DNA of 48,482 nt from an uncultured Prevotella sp. (GTDB lineage Bacteria > Bacteroidota > Bacteroidia > Bacteroidales > Bacteroidaceae): positions 1 through 48,482 of the forward strand of contig CAMORS010000013.1 in assembly GCA_946624005.1 (NCBI GenBank), given 5' to 3'. The notes under the pieces are model-generated. The model was not told where the DNA came from. It saw only the letters and a program-made list of their open reading frames with translations, and searched no databases. Position numbers and translations under genes: made by a program. Below are positions 31,548 through 38,647 of the stretch, piece by piece (positions within the stretch are counted from its first letter, which is position 1; every line of letters begins with the position of its first letter).

Positions 31548-32840
31548 TTAGCGTGAAGTAAACGTGTGGGCGAAGTTCTTTGTCGTCGCTTCGCCCGTAT
31601 AGTTGATGGTGCCCTCTTTGCCGATGTCGGTCCATCTGATGTGCAGCTGCTCCTTGCGTGGTGCCGTCGTCGACTTTCCCAACGAGAGTTTTGCGCGGGC
31701 ATGGTCCCAGCTGAGGGGAATGTGTCCGCCGACGGTCATCGTTGTGTCCTGTCCTGCCCGTAGCTCCACCGGCAGCGTGGTTGTTGCCGTCTGCAGTTCC
31801 GGCACAGCGTTGCGGTTCAAGAAGAGGTAGAAGGTGTTCATGGCGATGTAGTTCTTCTGCATGTACCAGATGCCGTCATAGTCGCCAAACGTCCCCCACG
31901 AGTTCTTCACCTTGTAGTATTCGGTGCCGTTCTGGTCGACCGCCTTGCCGAAGATGAGCATCACGTGGTCGTAGGTCGACTCCCACTCATCGAAGCGCTG
32001 CTGGCGCACCTCCGGTGAGGGCTCCGTTGCCTCTTGTGCCAGTCCCTGCCGTGTGAAGCCGTTGCCGCTGACGTCACCACCCCAGCACACGTTGTAGCCG
32101 TTGTCCAGTGCCGTGTCGAGCAGTCGGAGCAGCTCGTCCTGCGGCAGGTTGTAGCTGGGTTGCGGTCGCCATTTGTAGGGAGCCTCGATGATGAACCACT
32201 CGTGGTAGGGGTGGTGCTGATAACTTGTCACGCTGATGTAGTCGTCCCAGCACAGGCCGAAGCTGTCGGCAAACGAGCGCGGTGTGTATTCCTTCCCTTC
32301 GTAGCTAAAGCGCTCGGGACACTCGCCGAGATAGGCATCGAGGATGGCTTGCAGCCCTGCCTGCCATTGCTTGGAGAGCTTCTTGGCATCGCTCTTTGCC
32401 ACCGCCTCGACGTAGGGTGTCAGCAGTGGGAAGAACTCATGGAAGTTGGCCAGGGAGTCGCCTGTCAGCGAGCCAGGGGCCGGCATGGCGTCTTCCGGGC
32501 AGATGCCGTGTGTGCGCAGCACCCACAGCACGTCGTCGGCCGATCCACCCTCCGAGAAGCGCGAGTCGCCGTGCATCCGCACGTGGTAGATGGCCTCGTC
32601 CATGTAGTTCTTGTTGGCCACGAACATCTCGCAGAGGTCCACCGTGCGGCCTGTCTTCTTCAGTATCTCGCCCTCGAAGAATCCCAGCGTGGCATAGTCC
32701 CAGCAGGTGCCGCTGCGACTTTGGTTCTTGACGCTTGTGATGGGGTTCTCCATCAGTGTGGTGAACACCGGTTTCTCCTGTGCCGCCGTTGCTGTGGCTA
32801 TGAGCGTCGCCGCGAAGGCCATCAATGTTTTTCTCTTCAT
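31548..32840 (-). CDS. Exported C1B-type cysteine peptidase with C-terminal extension
   Basis: A 430-residue exported peptidase of the bleomycin hydrolase/PepC type. The signal peptide is KRKTLMAFAATLIATATAAQ. The catalytic triad appears complete: Cys46 in QSRSGTCWDYATLGF, His in YDHVMLIFG, and Asn in VKNSWGTFGDYDG. The region FYLFLNRNAVPE is where such enzymes usually end, but about 80 further residues follow, rich in Thr and Ser and apparently beta-stranded, with no family recognised. It has a diverged relative, PepC, on the other side of the divergent promoter region. It is 14 nt downstream of the DUF4251 gene. Confidence 0.85.
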   Translation of the reverse strand: MKRKTLMAFAATLIATATAAQEKPVFTTLMENPITSVKNQSRSGTCWDYATLGFFEGEILKKTGRTVDLCEMFVANKNYMDEAIYHVRMHGDSRFSEGGSADDVLWVLRTHGICPEDAMPAPGSLTGDSLANFHEFFPLLTPYVEAVAKSDAKKLSKQWQAGLQAILDAYLGECPERFSYEGKEYTPRSFADSFGLCWDDYISVTSYQHHPYHEWFIIEAPYKWRPQPSYNLPQDELLRLLDTALDNGYNVCWGGDVSGNGFTRQGLAQEATEPSPEVRQQRFDEWESTYDHVMLIFGKAVDQNGTEYYKVKNSWGTFGDYDGIWYMQKNYIAMNTFYLFLNRNAVPELQTATTTLPVELRAGQDTTMTVGGHIPLSWDHARAKLSLGKSTTAPRKEQLHIRWTDIGKEGTINYTGEATTKNFAHTFTSR

Positions 32841-32854
32841 ATCCTTCCCCCCTT

Positions 32855-33346
32855 CTATTCCACCTCCATTTGTCCGGTAAAGGCGATGCGTTCGCGTTCG
32901 CGGGCATTGACATCAATAGAAGAGCGTCCGTTGTCGAACACCTCGATGGTGTATAGATAGGTGTCCTCTTCATTCACCACTCCTATCTCGATATGTCGCT
33001 GTCCGTTCCTTCCCTGCTGTTCCTGATAGTGGCTGATGGGTGCTTCGAAGTTGAGTGCCTTCCCGCCGCCATAAGGCACGGTGTAGGCGCGTCCAAAATA
33101 GGGTAGGTAGGAGAAGAGCGTATCGTTCCTCACCTCTACGGAATAACCAAACGAGAGGTTCTTTGTGCTGCCGCGCAGGGGCTGCATCCTGTCTACGTTA
33201 ATGGTGTAGCGTCGTGTGTTCAGCGCCTCAGTCACTTTCTTTGCTTGCTCGGCAGCCCTGGCAGCCCGTTCCTGCTGTGAGGCACAGCCCATTGTCGTCG
33301 CGGCGACTATCGCTCCGACGACCATTGTCCTTATCCTTCTTTTCAT
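32855..33346 (-). CDS. DUF4251-type lipoprotein
   Basis: A 163-residue predicted lipoprotein. The Met at 33346 gives a proper lipoprotein signal (RTMVVGAIVAATTMGC, Cys21). An Ala/Glu-rich helix follows (QERAARAAEQAKKVTEAL), then a beta-rich domain with LPYFGRAYTVPYGGGKALNF, which is characteristic of DUF4251 proteins of Bacteroidota. Its function is unknown. It is the first gene of a minus-strand run that continues through the C1B peptidase, cbiET and men genes. Confidence 0.82.
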   Translation of the reverse strand: MKRRIRTMVVGAIVAATTMGCASQQERAARAAEQAKKVTEALNTRRYTINVDRMQPLRGSTKNLSFGYSVEVRNDTLFSYLPYFGRAYTVPYGGGKALNFEAPISHYQEQQGRNGQRHIEIGVVNEEDTYLYTIEVFDNGRSSIDVNARERERIAFTGQMEVE

Positions 33347-33374
33347 CTTGTTTCTTCTGTGATGTGTCATGTTG

Positions 33375-33406
33375 CAAAAATAAGCAATTTCAGCGATTCG
33401 CGCAAC
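33375..33406 (-). promoter_or_regulatory. Minus-strand promoter for the DUF4251-peptidase-cbiET-men run
   Basis: On the minus strand, GTTG (33406-33403), 20 nt, TAttTTTG (33382-33375): an exact -7 and three of four bases of the -33 box, 29 nt before the DUF4251 ATG. The rest of 33407-33531 shows nothing recognisable. Confidence 0.6.
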
Positions 33407-33531
33407 TCTCCCCACCAAAAATTATAGATTTTTACACAATCCCCACGGTTATCGTCGGGATGCCTACGGGGGTGAAACTAAGCCGGAATGCTTCCTCGCA
33501 TCTCCACGAAAGGCAAGTTTTGTGTTTTTTA

Positions 33532-33563
33532 TTTGTATTGTTCGAATAAAATGTTTAACTTTG
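33532..33563 (+). promoter_or_regulatory. Promoter of pepC
   Basis: TTTG (33532-33535), 20 nt, TAacTTTG (33556-33563): a perfect consensus match, 42 nt before the ATG at 33606. Confidence 0.82.
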
Positions 33564-33605
33564 CACCCACTTAATGGGAAATCATATATAACAGAAAGAA
33601 TAAGC

Positions 33606-35030
33606 ATGAACAAGTTTTTCATCATGGCCGGCATGCTTGCACTGAGCACAGCAGCACAGGCACAGACAAGAGAGGGCGGCCTCAGCGAGCAGATGGTACG
33701 CCAGATTCAGCAAGTACAGCAACCGCAGCAGAAGGCGCTCTTCAACGCCTTGGCAGCCAACAAGATTGACGACCTGGCGCGCAACTTCGAGGCACAGCGG
33801 CAGATAGACACCTACTTCAGCGTGGAGACTCCGAAGCAGAGCATCACCGACCAGAAGCAGTCGGGACGCTGCTGGATGTTCTCGGGCATGAACGTGTTGC
33901 GCTCGAACTTCGCTCAGCGCAAAGACTCGACGTTAGGCTTCGTGCCCGCTAACGCGAAGGTCAGCCTCGAGTTCTCGCAAGACTACCTCTTCTTCTGGGA
34001 TCAGCTGGAAAAGGCAAACCTCTTCCTGCAGGCTGCCATCGACCATGCCGGCAAGCCGATGAACGACCAGATGGTGCAGTTCTTCTTCAAGAGTCCCATC
34101 AACGACGGCGGTACCTTCTGCGGTGTGGCCGACCTGGCGGACAAGTACGGTCTGGTGCCCCGCGAGGCCATGCCTGAGACCTTCTCGGCCGAGAACACAT
34201 CTAAGATGGCCAGCATTCTGAAGAGTCTGCTGCGCCAGCAGGGTCTGCAGCTGCGCGACATGGTGAACGCCAAGAAGGCGAAGAAAGACATTCAGAAGGC
34301 GAAGACCGACATGCTGGCCGAGGTCTACCGCGTGCTGGCCATGACATTGGGCGAGCCGCTCAAGCAGTTCACCTATGCCTATAAGGATAAGGAGGGCAAG
34401 TCGCTCTGCCCGGCCAAGACGTACACGCCGATGGCATTCTACCGCGAGGTGGTGGGCGGACCGATCAACGGCTCGTTTATCATGGTGATGAACGACCCGC
34501 GCAATCCTTATTATAAGACCTACGAGGTGGAGTACGACCGCCACACCTACGACGGCCACAACTGGAAATACCTCAACCTGCCGATGGACGAGATAGAGCA
34601 GCTGGCCATCGCCTCGCTGAAAGACGGACGGAAGCTGTACAGCTCTTACGACGTGGGCAAGCAGCTTGACCGCACACGCGGCTACAGCTCGTTGGACAAC
34701 TTCGACTATGAGTCGCTCTTCCAGACGAAGTTCACGATGGACAAGGCACAGCGCATCGCCACCTTCGACAGCGGTTCGACGCACGCCATGACGCTCACCG
34801 CCGTCGACCTGGACGAGCAGGGAAAGGCCAAGAAGTGGAAGGTGGAGAACTCTTGGGGTGCCTCGTGGGGACAGCAGGGCTGCATCATCATGACCGACGA
34901 GTGGTTCCGCGAGTATATGTTCCGCTTAGTGGTGGACAAGAAATACGTTCCGGAGAACATCCTGAAGATGGAGCAACAGAAGCCTGTCATGGTGATGCCC
35001 GACGACCCCTTGTTCCAAATGGACGAGTAA
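33606..35030 (+). CDS. Aminopeptidase C-like (C1B) cysteine peptidase, exported
   Basis: A 474-residue bleomycin hydrolase/PepC-type aminopeptidase. The ATG at 33606 gives a signal peptide ending at AQAQ, so unlike classical cytosolic PepC it is exported. Triad: Cys89 in QSGRCWMFSGMNV, His in GSTHAMTLTAVD, and Asn in VENSWGASWG. Length and motif spacing are normal for the family. It probably trims peptides taken up by the cell. Its own promoter lies upstream, and a diverged paralogue is encoded in the opposite direction about 3 kb away. Confidence 0.9.
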   Translation: MNKFFIMAGMLALSTAAQAQTREGGLSEQMVRQIQQVQQPQQKALFNALAANKIDDLARNFEAQRQIDTYFSVETPKQSITDQKQSGRCWMFSGMNVLRSNFAQRKDSTLGFVPANAKVSLEFSQDYLFFWDQLEKANLFLQAAIDHAGKPMNDQMVQFFFKSPINDGGTFCGVADLADKYGLVPREAMPETFSAENTSKMASILKSLLRQQGLQLRDMVNAKKAKKDIQKAKTDMLAEVYRVLAMTLGEPLKQFTYAYKDKEGKSLCPAKTYTPMAFYREVVGGPINGSFIMVMNDPRNPYYKTYEVEYDRHTYDGHNWKYLNLPMDEIEQLAIASLKDGRKLYSSYDVGKQLDRTRGYSSLDNFDYESLFQTKFTMDKAQRIATFDSGSTHAMTLTAVDLDEQGKAKKWKVENSWGASWGQQGCIIMTDEWFREYMFRLVVDKKYVPENILKMEQQKPVMVMPDDPLFQMDE

Positions 35031-35062
35031 GGGTAATAAAAAATGTAAAAAAAACGGCCGAT

Positions 35063-35096
35063 TTTGTCGATGTTTCAAAAAGATTGCGTACATTTG
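35063..35096 (+). promoter_or_regulatory. Promoter of the DUF4332 gene
   Basis: TTTG (35063-35066), 22 nt, TAcaTTTG (35089-35096), 33 nt before the ATG at 35130. Confidence 0.6.
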
Positions 35097-35129
35097 CATA
35101 TCGTTTGTTTAACTTAAAACCTGTGAGAT

Positions 35130-35537
35130 ATGAAGTACAAGATTATCGACATCGAAGGCGTAGGTGATGTTTATGCCGAGAAACTCCTTGCAGTGGGTGT
35201 GAAAGACACCGACATCCTGCTGGAGAAGTGTGCAAAGAAAGCCGGACGGAAGGCCTTGGCCGAGGAGACGGGCATCAGCGAGAAGCTCATCCTGAAGTGG
35301 ACCAACCATGCCGACCTTATCCGCATCCACGGTGTGGGACCGCAGTTTGCCGAGCTCTTGGAGGCATCGGGCGTCGACACCGTCAAGGAGCTGAAGCACC
35401 GCAAGCCCGAGAACCTGCAGCCGAAGCTTGAGGAGGTGAACAACGAGAAGAACCTCGTCAACCGCGTTCCGGCACTCAAGGAGGTAGAGAAGATGGTGGC
35501 CATGGCCGCCGAGCTGCCTCCCGTGATGGAATACTAA
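35130..35537 (+). CDS. DUF4332-type helix-hairpin-helix protein
   Basis: A 135-residue cytosolic protein. It opens with KIIDIEGVGDVYAEKLLAVG, a helix-hairpin-helix signature, and contains a second one (LIRIHGVGPQFAELLEASG), followed by DTVKELKHRKPENL. Such paired HhH units are typical of DUF4332 and of DNA-binding proteins. The role is unknown; nonspecific nucleic-acid binding is likely. It has its own promoter and a strong terminator, so it is probably transcribed alone. Confidence 0.82.
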   Translation: MKYKIIDIEGVGDVYAEKLLAVGVKDTDILLEKCAKKAGRKALAEETGISEKLILKWTNHADLIRIHGVGPQFAELLEASGVDTVKELKHRKPENLQPKLEEVNNEKNLVNRVPALKEVEKMVAMAAELPPVMEY

Positions 35538-35547
35538 ACAACTACAG

Positions 35548-35578
35548 AAAGCCGTGCCGTCCCTGGGGGCACGGCTTT
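35548..35578. terminator. Hairpin terminator after the DUF4332 gene
   Basis: AAAGCCGTGCC (35548-35558) and GGCACGGCTTT (35568-35578) form a perfect 11-bp stem with a 9-nt loop. Only a short T-run (part of the stem) is present. It is nearly symmetric, so it could work in both directions. Confidence 0.75.
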
Positions 35579-35645
35579 CAAACAGCAATAAAGTTAAGCA
35601 AGACGAGAAAGAAAGTTTCTTTTTTTAATTAATAAATAAAGTATT

Positions 35646-36656
35646 ATGGTAAGTTACAAAGATTTAGGCTTGGTGAACACCAGAGAGATGTTCAAAAAAG
35701 CCATCAACGGCGGTTATGCCATTCCAGCATTCAACTTCAACAATATGGAGCAGCTTCAGGCTATCATCAAGGCATCGAGCGACCTGAAGAGCCCCGTCAT
35801 CCTGCAGGTGTCGAAGGGTGCCCGCAACTATGCCAACCAGACGCTGCTGCGCTATATGGCACAGGGTGCTGTGGAGTATGCTAAGGAGCTGGGATGCAAC
35901 CACCCCGAAATCTGCCTCCACCTGGATCATGGTGACAGCTTCGAGCTCTGCAAGAGCTGCGTCGATATGGGCTTCTCGAGCGTCATGATCGACGGCTCGG
36001 CCCTGCCTTACGACGAGAATGTCGCCCTGACGAAGAAGGTCGTAGAGTATGCCCACCAGTTCGACGTCACCGTAGAGGGTGAGCTCGGCGTGCTGGCCGG
36101 TGTGGAAGACGAGGTGCAGGCTGAAGAGAGCCACTATACCAAGCCCGAGGAGGTGATCGACTTCGTGACGAAGACAGGCGTCGACAGCCTCGCTATCTCT
36201 ATCGGTACCAGCCACGGTGCCTATAAGTTCAAGCCCGAGCAGTGCACACGCGACCCGAAGACGGGCAAGCTCGTGCCGCCGCCATTGGCCTTCGATGTGC
36301 TCGACGCCATCATGGAGAAGCTGCCCGGATTCCCCATCGTGCTGCATGGCAGCTCGTCGGTCCCGCAGGAGTATGTTGACATCATCAACGAGTATGGCGG
36401 CAAGCTGCCCGACGCTGTGGGTATTCCCGAAGAACAGCTCCGCAAGGCTGCGAAGAGCGCCGTCTGCAAGATCAACATCGACTCCGACTCGCGTCTGGCC
36501 TTCACCGCTGCCGTCCGCAAGGTGTTCCATGACAAGCCCGGTGAGTTCGACCCGCGTAAGTATTGCGGTCCGGCTCGCGACCTGATGTACGAGCTCTACA
36601 GCCACAAGATCAAGGAAGTGCTCGGCTCGGACAACAAGCTGGCACAACTCGACTGA
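35646..36656 (+). CDS. fba: Class II fructose-bisphosphate aldolase
   Basis: A 336-residue zinc-dependent aldolase that splits fructose 1,6-bisphosphate in glycolysis. Motifs: AIPAFNFNNMEQLQAI, ICLHLDHGDSFELC (zinc His and catalytic Asp), VMIDGSALPYDENV, VEGELGVLAGVED, SIGTSHGAYKF, IVLHGSSSVPQEY and KINIDSDSRLAF. It is a cytosolic enzyme of normal length. The 67-nt AT-rich leader after the terminator shows no clear promoter core. An exported protein gene follows after 21 nt. Confidence 0.95.
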   Translation: MVSYKDLGLVNTREMFKKAINGGYAIPAFNFNNMEQLQAIIKASSDLKSPVILQVSKGARNYANQTLLRYMAQGAVEYAKELGCNHPEICLHLDHGDSFELCKSCVDMGFSSVMIDGSALPYDENVALTKKVVEYAHQFDVTVEGELGVLAGVEDEVQAEESHYTKPEEVIDFVTKTGVDSLAISIGTSHGAYKFKPEQCTRDPKTGKLVPPPLAFDVLDAIMEKLPGFPIVLHGSSSVPQEYVDIINEYGGKLPDAVGIPEEQLRKAAKSAVCKINIDSDSRLAFTAAVRKVFHDKPGEFDPRKYCGPARDLMYELYSHKIKEVLGSDNKLAQLD

Positions 36657-36677
36657 TTCTCTAATCTTTAAATAGGA

Positions 36678-38600
36678 ATGAAAAGATTAAGCACCAAATC
36701 GTTGCTGCTCGGGCTGCTTGCCCTGAGCAGCAACGTGGTTTTTGCCGAAAACGACAACAGCCAGATCTACACCTCTATCACCCTCGACGGCACATTCTAC
36801 CTCGACTGCACCTCGCAGGCACGCGCCACATGGGCGCAGATAGAGGTGAACGTCTTGTCGAAAATCGGTACGATGGGTTATACGAAAGGACAGTTTGAGG
36901 CCGAATACGAACTGGACACCTACGACGATGCAGGCAACATAGCCGTGCAGTTTGAGAAGACGATGGTCGACGGCCGACTTACCTACGTTCCGAAAGAACT
37001 CACCGACACCATCGGTGAAGTGAAATACACCATCCTTGACAACTTAGGACGCCAGACCAATGTGCTGGAATGGAATTTCGGGCAGCTGCCCGGAGTGGCC
37101 AAGGCCATCACGGGCAAGAGCGATTACGCTGCGGCCCGCGAGCAGCTCATCCAGACCAAGGGACAGGGCGTTGCCGGACAGACACTGACGGGCACGGTGC
37201 GCTTTGTGCGCAAGAACCTGACCGACAAGGATCATGCCGCCGTCTATGTCGACCTCGTCATCCCTGCACAGAACGTCTATGTGGCCTACGCCGATGTGCA
37301 AGGCAAATATGTCAGCAGCTTCTACGAACTCAATACCAACACCATGGCATCGAGCGAGGCAACGGCACGCGAGCTGCATATCGCAACGCCCATCCCCTAT
37401 ATCACCGGCGGCGAGAACCTCACCGGCACGGAGCTGCGCGACAACCTGCGACAGTATTTCTCGAAGAATATGCTGGCCTACGATGCTGAGAGATTCACCG
37501 CCTTCGCTTCTGACGATGTGCAGCTGCGTTTCACCCTGCCCTCGACAGCTCATGGCAATGCCGCCTTCAATGCCGATGCCGACGGGCGTTGGACCGTCAG
37601 GGGCTTCTCCGGCCATGAATATACGCTGCAGCTCAACGCCACAGCCGATGCCATCTGCGTGGTGAGCGTCGACGGAGCTGACGATTATGCCGAGCCGCTG
37701 CCCATCTGCCGCATCGAAAACGGCACGGACATCGTATGGGTCAACGGCACGGAGGCCTGCGACATCCTCAACCGTGCGGGGCAGTATAGCAACATCGACG
37801 GTACGAACACCGCCGCTACGTTCATGGGCAGCGGTCAGACCTTTGCTGCTTATGTCGAGATCTACACCGAGGCTTGCTATGAGATGCTGCTCAACAACCG
37901 TTTCTTCAACGTGCGCTTCATGCGGCCCATCGACATCACGGCCGATTCCTACTATCTCTGGGCACGTCTGTTCGAACCCTATACGTTCCTTCTGCGTGAC
38001 GTCGTGACCATCAGCGACTGGCGAGGCACCGAGGTGGTGTGGCAGCAGCATTTCCGCGACGTAACCGACTATCGGTTCGTAGGCCACGACTTCTATGGCA
38101 TCAGCCGTCTCTTCACTTCGCTCGACGAGATACGCAGCGATTACGACCTGTCTGACGCTGAGCGACAGCAGACCACCGACACGGCGCGTATCGCCAGGAT
38201 GCATCGCATTGCTGACATCTCCCAGCTCGACGGCTACGTCAGCGTCGACCTCGTTCCGGCCGTTACGAACGAAGAGGAGCATTCCGACTATCCCGAGGAG
38301 TATCGCATCACCTACCGGAACCGCGGCGGCGAGGCGCGTAAGTTCCATCTCTACATTCCCATCTCCGTTGACTATGCTTGGGGACGGACAGAGGGAATCG
38401 ACGGCAAACCCGCCACGCAGGTGGTCTGGGCAGCCATAGAGATAGAGGCAACAGCCGCGCCTACGTCCATCAGTAGAGTGGAGCCCTCTGTAGAGAGCGG
38501 AACGACAGCTGTCTACACCCTTGACGGACGACAGGTGAAGTCTACCGACAATTCCTCCCTCTATGTCGTGAAGGGTAAGAAGTTCGTCGGCAACCGTTAG
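36678..38600 (+). CDS. Large exported protein, unknown function, with sorting-like tail
   Basis: A 640-residue exported protein. The signal peptide is RLSTKSLLLGLLALSSNVVFA. The mature part is beta-rich with aromatic repeats and no recognisable catalytic motif; stretches such as ITYRNRGGEARKFHLYIPIS suggest adhesin- or carbohydrate-binding-like sandwich domains. The end, YTLDGRQV...SLYVVKGKKFV, resembles the tails of the GH32 enzyme and the subtilase, so it is probably exported and anchored the same way. It follows fba closely but is unlikely to be related in function. Confidence 0.65.
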   Translation: MKRLSTKSLLLGLLALSSNVVFAENDNSQIYTSITLDGTFYLDCTSQARATWAQIEVNVLSKIGTMGYTKGQFEAEYELDTYDDAGNIAVQFEKTMVDGRLTYVPKELTDTIGEVKYTILDNLGRQTNVLEWNFGQLPGVAKAITGKSDYAAAREQLIQTKGQGVAGQTLTGTVRFVRKNLTDKDHAAVYVDLVIPAQNVYVAYADVQGKYVSSFYELNTNTMASSEATARELHIATPIPYITGGENLTGTELRDNLRQYFSKNMLAYDAERFTAFASDDVQLRFTLPSTAHGNAAFNADADGRWTVRGFSGHEYTLQLNATADAICVVSVDGADDYAEPLPICRIENGTDIVWVNGTEACDILNRAGQYSNIDGTNTAATFMGSGQTFAAYVEIYTEACYEMLLNNRFFNVRFMRPIDITADSYYLWARLFEPYTFLLRDVVTISDWRGTEVVWQQHFRDVTDYRFVGHDFYGISRLFTSLDEIRSDYDLSDAERQQTTDTARIARMHRIADISQLDGYVSVDLVPAVTNEEEHSDYPEEYRITYRNRGGEARKFHLYIPISVDYAWGRTEGIDGKPATQVVWAAIEIEATAAPTSISRVEPSVESGTTAVYTLDGRQVKSTDNSSLYVVKGKKFVGNR

Positions 38601-38647
38601 TCTTTTTCTATTTTTTTCAGAGAGGAAGCTTGCTCATCAGAAAAACC

